Positions 38,401 to 45,959 of a DNA stretch of 64,000 nt are shown here, piece by piece (positions within the stretch are counted from its first letter, which is position 1; every line of letters begins with the position of its first letter). The stretch is from assembly GCF_021278965.1 (NCBI RefSeq), contig NZ_CP065589.1, forward strand, positions 191,001-255,000, read 5' to 3'. The position numbers and the translations under genes are program-made. The notes below the pieces were generated by a model. The model made no database searches and was not told the DNA's origin. It was given only the letters and a program-made list of their open reading frames with translations. This DNA comes from Chryseobacterium capnotolerans. GTDB lineage: Bacteria > Bacteroidota > Bacteroidia > Flavobacteriales > Weeksellaceae.

Positions 38401-38553
38401 GCAGCTTTATCTACAGGCATTGGATCCGAATCCCAAAAACCTTTAGCCATTGTCATTATTGGCGGTCTTATTACCGCTACAGTGCTTACTCTGCTTATTT
38501 TTCCAATTATCTTCTGGATTTTCAACAGGACGAAAAAGCTCAGTCAAATTTAG
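35455..38553 (+). CDS. Heavy-metal efflux RND pump (CzcA-like)
   Basis: 1032 residues, normal for the HME-RND family; proton-driven inner-membrane pump. Begins MNKFIKNIIAFSLKNKAFTF; twelve membrane segments are expected in the family pattern with two large periplasmic loops. The proton-relay segment DFGIIIDGAVVMVEG gives D396, D402 and E409, the DFG-x3-DGA pattern associated with divalent cations (zinc, cobalt, cadmium, nickel) rather than the copper/silver pattern. The residue after E409 is Gly instead of the usual Asn. Terminates the operon. Confidence 0.93.
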   Translation: MNKFIKNIIAFSLKNKAFTFIWVAILAIAGFISFKNMPIEAFPDVTNTQIVIITQWNGRSAEEVERFVTTPIELAMSPVQKKTSVRSTTMFGLSIVKILFDDGVDDTFARNQVNNQLRTISLPDEVDPEVQPPYGPTGEIFRYTLESKTKDSRKLLTLQNWVIDRALRGVPGVADINVFGGQDKVFELSIDPRALDKYNLTPLQVYDAVTKSNLNVGGDVIEKNGQAYVVRGIGLVKSITDIGNITIQNDSGNPVLVKNVAEVHESSMPRVGQAALNKHDDTVEGIVVMRKGENPREVLVGVKAKIKELNEKILPKDVKMVTFYDRDNLMDFTTKTVMHNLIEGIVLVTVIVLIFMADWRTTLIVSIIIPLSLLFAFLCLKLAGMSANLLSLGAVDFGIIIDGAVVMVEGLFVMLDHKAHRYGMEKFNKLAKGGWIKQTGTGLGKAIFFSKLIIITSLIPIFSFQKVEGKMFSPLAFTLGFALIGALIFTLTLVPVLSHILLNKNVKEKNNPFVNFWDRIVLKGFNLTFKHKKTSMIVAISFLAVTLFSGKFLGTEFLPQLNEGSLWITAEMPMSSSLKESLKTADLLKKDIMSFSEVTDVLAQTGRSNDGTDPNGFGFVQFAVNLKPREEWKRKITYDELINEIDKKLRSYQGITFNYSQPISDNVAEAVAGFKAENGIKIYGDNLETLDKLAHEVLSKIKDVEGVKDPGIIKNIGQPEVSVVLDRDKMAAYGVMPADAQAVLEMAFGGKTASEMFDGERKFPIRLRYSQEYRTNENDIAALMVPTQDGAKIPLKEISTIVKDNGAAFIYRDNIKRYIGVKFSIRDRDLGSTIADAQKKVAAVELPDGYSLGWTGQFENQQRASHRLAQVVPVSILMIFFLLFILFGNMKDSLLVLANVPFALIGGIIALHFTGINFGISAGVGMIALLGICIQNGVILITEFHQNVKNGLDIDNAILSGVKSRTRPVIMTALMASIGLMPAALSTGIGSESQKPLAIVIIGGLITATVLTLLIFPIIFWIFNRTKKLSQI

Positions 38554-38578
38554 ATTATCTTTCATTTATATTAGTAAG

Positions 38579-38607
38579 AAGTGCGGAAAACAAAGTTTTC
38601 CGCACTT
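38579..38607. terminator. Strong hairpin between convergent genes
   Basis: 13-bp perfect stem (38579-38591 with 38595-38607), AAA loop. T-runs on either side are poor, so it may work as an RNA-stabilising or bidirectional element. Confidence 0.6.
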
Positions 38608-38642
38608 CTGCATTATTGAAATAAAATAGGATGAGTTTAAGT

Positions 38643-40143
38643 TTAAAATCCTAATCCCACTGTGAAAGCTTTTATGGTATTTGGATAATCTGAAACTGAA
38701 GTAGCAGCTCCTGTTGCTGTATTAATAGAGTAAATTTTTGTAGATGAACCTATGGATGCTGCTAAATAGGCTTTTTGGCTCATGCTTCCAATATCGAAAC
38801 CATTAGCACTTGTAATATTAATTCCTAAAGAGCCTGTTTCTAATAAATTTCCGTTATTAGGAGGATTTTGCTGATATAATTTATCTGTATTGTGATCAAT
38901 GACAAATAGAGTAGTAGCAGTACTTCCCGCAGAATTATTAGTATAAGCAGCTGCGCTTATCAGGGGACTTCCTGGATTTAATGCAAGATCTACAGCAGCA
39001 ACTGTTCCGTCGTTAGGATTTAGGCGAAGATTCTGTCCTGTATTGCTTACTACCCTTATTCTGTCCACGGTAGGATTGAAATCGAAACCAAAATCTGTTC
39101 CGGAAAGCAAAGTAGAAAAAGGTGAAGTGCCTACAGCTGTAGCAGCACCTGTTCCCAAATTGATGGTATAAATTCTACTTGAACTTCCCAATGCATACAA
39201 CTGTCCGTTTACAGGGCGGAAATCTATTCCTAAAATATTTTCACCACTTTGTAATCCAGCCACCGTCTTGGAAACAGGCATTGGACTGTTTGGATTGAAA
39301 ATTTGGAGATTATTAGAATTGTCAATGGCATAGGCTACCGGTTCTGTAGGAATGGCAATATCAATAAGAGCTTGCTGAAGAAAACCTACAAATGTTGCTT
39401 TCCCATTATTAAGATCCAGAACATGCAATTTATCACTGAAAGCTAATAGAGCAGTACTGTTATCAAATTTAATATCAAAAGCAGCCTGCCCTGTAAAAGT
39501 GGTTCCCACGCTTCCCACTTCCACTAAAGTTCCATTATTGGGAGGATCTTGTTTATATAATTTTCCTAATACCGGATCAATATCATAGAGTATAGTTGAA
39601 GCAGTCCCTGCTTTACTGTTTGTGTAAGCTAATCCTGCTATTGAAGGGCCTTCTGTTCCGTTAATATTAGTATCAATAGCGGCAGTAGCTCCTGTTTCCG
39701 GATGTATACGCAGATTTTGTCCGGTATTACTCACCAGACGAATTCTGTCAACAGTAGGATTGAAATCAATTGAAGCTATTGTCCCCGAAATCAAAGGAGT
39801 AAATGCTGTTGAACTTACAGGTCTTGCTGAAGCGTTGGATGTATTGATTATATACAATTTGCTGGCATTTGATAATGCATATAATTCTCCTGTTGCAGGC
39901 CTGAAATCTATGCTTAACAATTTTTCTCCCGATACAACACCTGTTACAGCTGTTTTTGAGGTGAAGGTTTTCGGATTATTAGAATTAAAATAAACAAGCT
40001 CATTCATTGCTGTTATTCCGTATACCATAAGATTGGGACCCTGAGGGATGTTTTCTGACTTATAGCTTTCATCTGAATTGTCACACGAAAAAAAAAGTTG
40101 TAATGATAAACAGAGCCAAGTAGATGTGTAATAATTTTCTCAT
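38643..40143 (-). CDS. DUF4394 beta-propeller lipoprotein, frameshifted at the signal peptide
   Basis: Two tandem DUF4394 units (about 230 residues each) with the repeating signature SIDFNPTVDRIRLVSNTGQN and LYKQDPPNNG. Intact frame runs 40028 down to 38643. Upstream, an ATG at 40143 encodes MRKLLHIYLALFIITT and a poly-T9 tract (40088-40096); with eight T the reading continues FFSCDNSDESYKSENIPQG into the propeller, giving a perfect lipobox. With nine T it stops at once. So the gene is a surface lipoprotein if repaired. Function unknown. Confidence 0.82.
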
Positions 40144-40311
40144 AATATTAATATTAGTTGTTGTTTTTGTATCTACGAGAAAAAGATAAAAATGGATTTA
40201 CTGATAGACATATTTAAGTTTTTTGCCTATATATTGTATTCATAATTAGTAAGATAGTTTATATTTTTAATAAAACATTTCTAAGGATTTTTTTCAATAA
40301 AGAAAAATGTG

Positions 40312-40319
40312 TAAATTTG
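40312..40319 (+). promoter_or_regulatory. tuf upstream promoter -7 box (TAAATTTG)
   Basis: Full TAnnTTTG match followed by CAG; -33 TTG is not obvious. About 145 bases upstream of tuf. Confidence 0.5.
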
Positions 40320-40395
40320 CAGTCTCAATGCATCGAAATATAAGGTTTGTCCTTCATTGGATGAGAATATTGAAAGTTTTTTGAATAAAAAGTTT

Positions 40396-40422
40396 TTGGT
40401 ATTTAAAAATTCATTATATTTG
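40396..40422 (+). promoter_or_regulatory. tuf proximal promoter
   Basis: TTG 40396-40398, 16-base spacer (short), TATATTTG 40415-40422 followed by CAC. Start codon 44 bases downstream. Confidence 0.65.
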
Positions 40423-40465
40423 CACACCGAAAATTTGAAAAACAATAAATAAATAATTTTAAATC

Positions 40466-41670
40466 ATGGCAAAGGAAACGTTTAATCGTAACAAACCACA
40501 CTTGAACATTGGTACTATTGGTCACGTTGACCATGGTAAAACTACTCTTACAGCTGCTATTTCTGCTGTATTAGCTAGCAAAGGTCTTGCTGAGAAAAAA
40601 GACTTCTCTTCAATTGACTCTGCTCCAGAAGAAAAAGAAAGAGGGATCACTATCAATACTGCTCACATCGAGTATGAAACTGTAAAAAGACACTATGCTC
40701 ACGTTGACTGTCCAGGTCACGCCGACTATGTTAAGAACATGGTAACTGGTGCTGCTCAGATGGATGGAGCTATCGTAGTATGTGCTGCAACTGATGGTCC
40801 AATGCCTCAAACTAGAGAACATATCCTACTTTGCCGTCAGGTAAACGTACCTAAGATCGTTGTTTTCATGAACAAAGTTGACATGGTGGATGATCCAGAA
40901 TTGTTAGAGCTTGTTGAAATGGAACTTAGAGATCTATTAGCTACTTATGACTTTGATGGAGATAACTCTCCAGTAATCCAAGGTTCAGCTCTTGGAGCAC
41001 TTACTGCAGCTACTAACGGTGACTCAGAAGATAAGTGGTTCAAAACTGTTGAAGCTCTTATGGATGCAGTTGATGAGTGGATCGATGAGCCAGTAAGAGA
41101 TACTGATAAGCCATTCTTGATGCCAATCGAAGACGTATTCTCTATTACAGGTAGAGGTACTGTAGCAACTGGTAGAATCGAGGCTGGTGTAATCAACACT
41201 GGTGATCCAGTTGATATCGTTGGTATGGGTGAAGAAAAATTAACTTCTACTATTACAGGAGTTGAGATGTTCAGAAAAATCCTAGACAGAGGTGAAGCTG
41301 GTGATAACGTAGGTCTATTGTTGAGAGGTATTGAAAAAACTGACATCAAGAGAGGTATGGTAATCGCTAAGAAAGATTCTGTGAAGCCACACAAAAATTC
41401 AAAGCATCTGTTTATATCCTTTCTAAAGAAGAAGGTGGACGTCACACTCCATTCCACAACAAGTACCGTCCTCAGTTCTACGTAAGAACTACTGACGTTA
41501 CAGGTGAGATCTTCTTACCAGAAGGTGTAGAAATGGTAATGCCTGGTGATAACTTAGAGATCACTGTAGAATTGTTACAACCAATCGCTCTTAACGAGGG
41601 TCTTAGATTCGCGATCAGAGAAGGTGGTAGAACAGTTGGTTCAGGTCAGGTTACTGAAATCTTAGACTAA
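40466..41670 (+). CDS. tuf: Elongation factor Tu, frameshifted near the C-terminus
   Basis: GTPase delivering aminoacyl-tRNA to the ribosome, about 400 residues when repaired. G1 GHVDHGKTT, switch region [10 protein letters not shown]3 DCPGHADY and G4 NKVD are intact. At an A5 run (41393-41397) the frame shifts: one extra A gives [19 protein letters not shown] and the normal barrel-III sequence through [10 protein letters not shown], ending 41670. As written the frame would end at 41485. Since this appears to be the normal, essential tuf, a base-calling error is much likelier than real loss. Confidence 0.95.
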
Positions 41671-41687
41671 TCATCTTAAAATAAATT

Positions 41688-41720
41688 AAGCTTCCGAAAG
41701 GAAACTCTCGGAAGCTTTTT
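41688..41720 (+). terminator. tuf terminator
   Basis: 10-bp stem AAGCTTCCGA (41688-41697) with TCGGAAGCTT (41708-41717), ten-base loop, T-run. Confidence 0.8.
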
Positions 41721-41724
41721 AACT

Positions 41725-41795
41725 ACGGGCATCGTCCAATGGTAGGATACCGGTCTCCAAAACCGTTGATCAGGGTTCGAATCCTTGTGCCCGTG
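41725..41795 (+). tRNA. tRNA-Trp (CCA)
   Basis: 71 bases; acceptor ACGGGCA / TGCCCGT, anticodon CCA, T-loop GTTCGAATC. Sits between tuf and secE as in most bacteria of this group. Confidence 0.95.
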
Positions 41796-41807
41796 CAAAT
41801 ATAAATT

Positions 41808-42014
41808 ATGAGTTCATTTGTCGATTTTTTAAAAGGTTCTTATAACGAATTCAGACATAAAGTTGAATGGCCAAAATGGGCTGACCTTCAGTCGTCTACA
41901 ATTGTAGTAACTATTGCGACAGTGATCTTGGCTTTATTTACTTTTGGAGTTGATGAATTGTTTTCTAAAGCAATCAGCAACATCATTGGTATGCTAATCA
42001 ACTTGTTCAATTAA
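41808..42014 (+). CDS. secE: Preprotein translocase subunit SecE
   Basis: 68 residues, single membrane helix (about 33-60) preceded by the conserved FLKGSYNEFRHKVEWPKW segment. Clamps SecY in the SecYEG channel. Upstream of nusG by 21 bases. Confidence 0.95.
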   Translation: MSSFVDFLKGSYNEFRHKVEWPKWADLQSSTIVVTIATVILALFTFGVDELFSKAISNIIGMLINLFN

Positions 42015-42035
42015 TTATAAAAGTATTTTCCCAAA

Positions 42036-42578
42036 ATGAGCGAATTGAAATGGTATGTGCTGAAAGCAATCAGCGGACAGGAAAATAAAGTGAAAAACTA
42101 TATTGAGACAGAAATCAAACGTTTAGGGTTTGAGCAGTACGTTACTCAAGTGGTTATTCCTATGGAAAAGGTTATTCAAATTAGAAACGGTAAGAAAGTT
42201 CCTAAAGAAAGACCTTACTATCCTGGATACTTGATGATTGAAGCTGAACTGATGGGAGAGATTCCTCACGTGATCAAAAACATCCCAGGTGTTATTTCTT
42301 TCTTAAGTTTAACAAAAGGAGGTGATCCTGTTCCAATGAGAAAATCAGAAGTGAACAGAATGCTTGGAAGAATGGATGAACTTTCAGAATTCGCAAGCGA
42401 CGTTGAGATTCCATATGTAGTAGGTGAAAACGTAAAAGTGATCGATGGTCCTTTCAACGGATTCAATGGTACAGTTGAGAAGATTCTTGAAGACAAAAAG
42501 AAAATTGAAGTTTCTGTATTGATCTTCGGTAGAAAAACTCCAATGGAACTAAGCTACATGCAGGTAGAAAAAGTATAA
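42036..42578 (+). CDS. nusG: Transcription termination/antitermination factor NusG
   Basis: 180 residues: NGN domain (LKWYVLKAISGQENKVKNYI at the start, PYYPGYLMIEA) and a C-terminal KOW domain (GENVKVIDGPFNGFNGTVEKI). Couples RNA polymerase to ribosomes and affects elongation. A terminator follows, so rplK is not in the same operon here. Confidence 0.96.
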   Translation: MSELKWYVLKAISGQENKVKNYIETEIKRLGFEQYVTQVVIPMEKVIQIRNGKKVPKERPYYPGYLMIEAELMGEIPHVIKNIPGVISFLSLTKGGDPVPMRKSEVNRMLGRMDELSEFASDVEIPYVVGENVKVIDGPFNGFNGTVEKILEDKKKIEVSVLIFGRKTPMELSYMQVEKV

Positions 42579-42600
42579 TACTTACTTATATAAAATATAG

Positions 42601-42630
42601 AAAGACCACTTAATAGTGGTCTTTTTTCGT
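42601..42630 (+). terminator. nusG terminator
   Basis: 10-bp stem (42601-42610 with 42615-42624), TAAT loop, six-T tail. Marks where the usual nusG-rplK continuity has been broken. Confidence 0.85.
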
Positions 42631-42679
42631 TTATTTCTATTCTCGAAAACTGATTATTAGGATCATATCAAGAACAAGC

Positions 42680-42687
42680 TATAAATC
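42680..42687. repeat. Target-site duplication, left copy
   Basis: TATAAATC, identical to 44070-44077 on the other side of the insertion sequence. Confidence 0.93.
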
Positions 42688-44069
42688 GGATCAGTCTCAA
42701 AAGTTGGGGGGAATGTTAAGTTGGTGTATCTTTGAATTATGTTAAGCGATCAGGAACTTCTTAAATTACTACTTCCAGAATTTTTAGTTGAAAACTTTGA
42801 TATCCTCAAAGCAGAAGAACATAATGGTGAACTTCATATCTATTTTGAAGAAAAAAACAGTATTCCACAAGAATTTAAAGAACGGCAGTTGGAATCAAAG
42901 GGTTTTCTCGCTGAGATTATTGTTGATGATTATCCATTACGGGGTAAAATCGTAAAACTCCATGTGAAAAGAAGAAGATGGACCGATAGGTCATCAGGAG
43001 AAATCCTTCAAAGAGATTGGCAGCTTGTATCGAAAGGCACCCGCATGACTAAAGACTTTGCGGGTTTCTTAAAAAAATTAGCCGATACTAAAGCTCTTCC
43101 CCTGAAGGTCATCGCAGAGTTCTTTGGAGTTAAGGCAAAGACTTTTCAAAGACAATATAAAAATACACTCAGCCAATACAAAGACTGGAAATACAGAGAT
43201 CATGCAGATCAGTGGGTTGTTTATCCTGACAATCTTTCAGATTCTTTATCTTTAGATGAAGTGGCTTTATCTGATGGAGAACTTTATACAGTCCTTACCT
43301 CTAAGAAAGCAAAAGGACAAAAAGGTAGTATTGTGGCTATTATAAAAGGTACTCAGAGTGATTTTATCATAGAGCATCTTTTGAAAATCAACAGAAGGCT
43401 TCGGATGATGGTAAAAGAGATTACTTTGGATATGGCCGGTTCAATGAAGCGTATTGCGAAAAGATGCTTTCCCAATGCCTGCCTGGTGGTAGACCGTTTT
43501 CATGTTCAAAAGCTAGCGATAGAAGCTCTGCAGGAAATCAGGATCAAATATCGTTGGGAAGCTATTGAAATGGAAAATTCTTTTGAAGAGCAATATCCTG
43601 AAAGGCAAGTCTTTGAAAACGGAGATACCCGGAAACAACTTCTGGCAAGAAGCAGATACCTGCTTTATAAAAGCCGGGAAAAATGGACTTTATCCCAAAG
43701 GCAGAGAGCCTGTATCCTTTTTGCTGAATATCCTGATCTGGAACAAGCTTATCAGTTAACGGATAAACTTAGAAAAATTTATAATCAGAATATTTCAAAA
43801 TCTATTGCGATGACTAAGCTGGCGCATTGGTTCAAAAACGTTGAAGAAGCCGGATTTAAATCGTTTTCTATCTTAAGAAAAACAGTAATGAATCATTACA
43901 GAGATATTTTAAACTTCTTTGATAAAAGAAGCACTAATGCTTCTGCTGAATCTTTTAATGCGAAGATCAAAAACTTTAGATTACAGCTTAGGGGTGTAAA
44001 AGACAAAACTTTCTTTCTTTTCAGATTAACCAAACTTTTTGCTTAGCCCCCAACTTTTGTACCTGATCC
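42688..44069 (+). mobile_element. Complete ISL3-group (ISAon1-like) insertion sequence
   Basis: 1382 bases bounded by 23-bp inverted repeats: left 42688-42710 and right 44047-44069, both of the form GGATCAG-nnn-CAAAAGTTGGGGG (three mismatches in the middle). Perfect 8-bp target duplications flank it. One transposase gene fills almost the whole element; the right repeat starts immediately after the stop codon. ISL3-family elements make 8-bp duplications. Confidence 0.93.
42739..44046 (+). CDS. ISL3-family (ISAon1-type) transposase, single full-length frame
   Basis: 435 residues. An N-terminal region (about 1-120, MLSDQELLKLLLPEFL start) and the DDE transposase region (DEVALSDGELYT, TLDMAGSMKRIAKRCFPNACLVVDRFHVQKLA, and STNASAESFNAKIKNFR near the end) lie in one continuous frame. 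In many relatives, as I recall, the N-terminal region is a separate reading frame; here the junction (around TKDFAGFLKKLADTKALP) passes an A-rich run without a break. Terminal repeats and target duplications are intact, so the element may be active. Confidence 0.93.
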   Translation: MLSDQELLKLLLPEFLVENFDILKAEEHNGELHIYFEEKNSIPQEFKERQLESKGFLAEIIVDDYPLRGKIVKLHVKRRRWTDRSSGEILQRDWQLVSKGTRMTKDFAGFLKKLADTKALPLKVIAEFFGVKAKTFQRQYKNTLSQYKDWKYRDHADQWVVYPDNLSDSLSLDEVALSDGELYTVLTSKKAKGQKGSIVAIIKGTQSDFIIEHLLKINRRLRMMVKEITLDMAGSMKRIAKRCFPNACLVVDRFHVQKLAIEALQEIRIKYRWEAIEMENSFEEQYPERQVFENGDTRKQLLARSRYLLYKSREKWTLSQRQRACILFAEYPDLEQAYQLTDKLRKIYNQNISKSIAMTKLAHWFKNVEEAGFKSFSILRKTVMNHYRDILNFFDKRSTNASAESFNAKIKNFRLQLRGVKDKTFFLFRLTKLFA

Positions 44070-44077
44070 TATAAATC
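44070..44077. repeat. Target-site duplication, right copy
   Basis: TATAAATC, identical to the left copy. Confidence 0.93.
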
Positions 44078-44242
44078 TTAGGAGCATTGGAGAAATGATA
44101 GCATTCAAAAGAGACTGAATGATATCATTAGCCCGTCTTTTCAGTGTATTCATAACCCCAAGCAATTTTAATGGTTTGAACAGTTTATCAAACCAAGCTG
44201 CAGATTCTCTCTTTGCTTCCTAATAAATGTAATACCATCAAC
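44078..44242 (-). pseudogene. Small coding remnant split by the insertion sequence
   Basis: On the minus strand one frame reads about 50 residues without a start (EAKRESAAWFDKLFKPLKLL, then NTLKRRANDIIQSLL and ISPMLLRF) after a stop. Without the insertion it would continue across the target site and stop a few codons later (IACS). The protein-like composition suggests a decayed gene tail, not recognised. Low confidence. Confidence 0.3.
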
Positions 44243-44683
44243 TTTTTAAACTGATTCGTATTTTACTATTTTAAATGGTTGTCAACTGCATTATTTTCTA
44301 TAATAATTCAATATTAATAAAAAACCAACCGTTTTTATCTTGTTGTTTAAATTTTTTGTAATTTTTAATTATTTATTTTGTGAAATATATAAATAAGCTA
44401 AGGCTTGTTAACCGCTTCTATAGAGCACTTTGCTCTAATTTAATTTTCACTTTTAGGGGATAATTGTCGCTTTCCCCCTATGTTTAAAGGGTTTTTTAGA
44501 GATAAATCTAATTTTGCTGGCATAGTTCTTGTAACTTATTGAGCAATCAACCCATAAAACTTATTGTTTTTCTCATTCAGTACACTGTTTACAGGCGTAC
44601 AGCACATTTAGTGTTTTTAATTAAACCTAAACTGTGATTAAAGAGGTGTGGTTGATAGAACCCTTACAAGCACATAACCGACA
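44243..44683. other. AT-rich leader region before the secreted triad
   Basis: No coding frame. Contains a hairpin TAGAGCA-CTT-TGCTCTA (44421-44437), an inverted repeat TAGGGG / CCCCTA (44454-44459, 44475-44480) and a -7-like TAATTTTG (44509-44516). Confidence 0.5.
44509..44516 (+). promoter_or_regulatory. Candidate -7 box for the secreted triad
   Basis: TAATTTTG followed by CTGG, a full TAnnTTTG match, with no convincing -33 TTG. Would give a leader of roughly 160 bases. Confidence 0.35.
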
Positions 44684-45304
44684 ATGACAAAAATTATTTC
44701 GATGATCCTTTTAATAGGTTCAGCAGTTTTGACGAGCGCACAAGTAGGAATTAATACTGCAAAACCTGAAAAAGAATTAACAGTAAATGGTACGATGAAG
44801 ACATCCGGTATTGTTTTCAAAAAGCCTATGGAGAAATTGGGCGCTGATGAAAATTATACATTTATTATTAAATCCCCCGCACCGGAAAATAAAATTACGG
44901 CTTACAATGATAGTTTTGTACCGAATTCTCCGGCACCAATCAATATCATTCAGTTTAAAATTACCTGTGATCCCTCAGATAAGGATTGGGTAAATGAATT
45001 TGATACCAAGATTAATTCTAAAAAATTTCTAGTGGTAATTTCTTCCTTTGGATTTACACAGCCTGTAAGAACAAGTACTGCAGACTGGCTGACCCCGGTT
45101 CCTCAGATATTTGCTTATTCAACAGGAAGCACCTGGAAATTAAAAGCGGATTATGAAGGATTTTCCCCAACTTCTAATCTGCCAACCGGAGAATGGACCC
45201 TTAATTTGTTGGTTTATGACAGATCTTATGCAAAAGAAATCAACTCAACTCAGGATTTAAAATCTTCTACAACAGGTGCTGCCGTAGCTCCTTTAATTCA
45301 ATAA
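44684..45304 (+). CDS. Secreted protein, triad member 1
   Basis: 206 residues with a signal peptide ending TSAQ. Mature protein begins VGINTAKPEKELTVNG, the VGIxTxxPxxxLxVxG pattern common at the N-terminus of Bacteroidota surface proteins. Then a beta-rich domain with KFLVVISSFGF, GSTWKLKADYE and GEWTLNLLVYDRSY. No sorting tail, lipobox or membrane segment, so it is periplasmic, or secreted by a route not visible. Not recognised as a named family. Nine bases separate it from member 2. Confidence 0.82.
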   Translation: MTKIISMILLIGSAVLTSAQVGINTAKPEKELTVNGTMKTSGIVFKKPMEKLGADENYTFIIKSPAPENKITAYNDSFVPNSPAPINIIQFKITCDPSDKDWVNEFDTKINSKKFLVVISSFGFTQPVRTSTADWLTPVPQIFAYSTGSTWKLKADYEGFSPTSNLPTGEWTLNLLVYDRSYAKEINSTQDLKSSTTGAAVAPLIQ

Positions 45305-45313
45305 AACATTAAA

Positions 45314-45952
45314 ATGAAAAAAATTATAACATTATTCTTTGTCGCGTTAGCTTCTTTAGGCCTGAAAGCGCAAGTAGGAATTAATACAGCCAATCCAAAA
45401 GGAACTCTTGATGTAGAAGGGGAGACTTTAGTAGAATCTTATCTTATTGACACAGAAAATGTGACGGCAAGAGGAAATTACTTATTGCTTACCCGTTCAA
45501 AAGATACTTCTCCCGTAGGAAAAGTAAAGCTTCTTGATATTACGCTTCGTAATGTAGCACCAGTAAATATGTATACTGTAGTTTTAAAAAACGTTAAACA
45601 GGATGAAGTTGTCAACCTAAATACAGGATTGGATGCTGATAAATATGTTGTAGCAATTACAGGAGCTGTTTTTAGTGGAGCGGTTTCTGCAACAACAACA
45701 TCTACTTCGAGATTATACGGAGCTTATTCTACTGAAGTAACGAAGGTGCAAAAAGGAGGAAAAAATTATCAGGCTATTAACCTAAGTTTTAAAGGGGCAA
45801 GTACGGTTTCTTCACAAAACGGAACCTGGACACTAACATTAAATGTATTTGAAAAATCTCTGATAAAGGACTGGGGAACATTTGACGGATCGGTATCTGC
45901 CGCAGCGTCTTTTTCCGGAGTATCAACTAATACGCCTCTTGGGCTTCAATAA
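45314..45952 (+). CDS. Secreted protein, triad member 2
   Basis: 212 residues; signal peptide ending LKAQ, then VGINTANPKGTLDVEG. Shares the layout of member 1: a KYVVAITGAVFSG strand in place of KFLVVI, and NGTWTLTLNVFEKSLIKDW near the end in place of GEWTLNLLVYDRSY. Divergence is high but order is kept, so a tandem duplication is inferred. Function unknown. Confidence 0.82.
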   Translation: MKKIITLFFVALASLGLKAQVGINTANPKGTLDVEGETLVESYLIDTENVTARGNYLLLTRSKDTSPVGKVKLLDITLRNVAPVNMYTVVLKNVKQDEVVNLNTGLDADKYVVAITGAVFSGAVSATTTSTSRLYGAYSTEVTKVQKGGKNYQAINLSFKGASTVSSQNGTWTLTLNVFEKSLIKDWGTFDGSVSAAASFSGVSTNTPLGLQ

Positions 45953-45959
45953 CAAAAAC

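Larger units (their letters stand above)
40144..40465. other. Leader region of tuf with two candidate promoters
   Basis: No coding frame supported. Holds two tuf promoters (40312-40319 and 40396-40422) and the start side of the divergent lipoprotein gene. Confidence 0.6.

Noticed and set aside
30522-40143. Integrative element or prophage at the tRNA-Thr
   Set aside because: No integrase inside the block, no repeat of the tRNA 3' end was found at the other side, and no phage genes.
40945-41457. Long minus-strand frame in tuf
   Set aside because: Shadow of the strongly codon-biased tuf gene; the same applies to antisense frames in rpoB, the CzcA-like gene and the FN3 genes.
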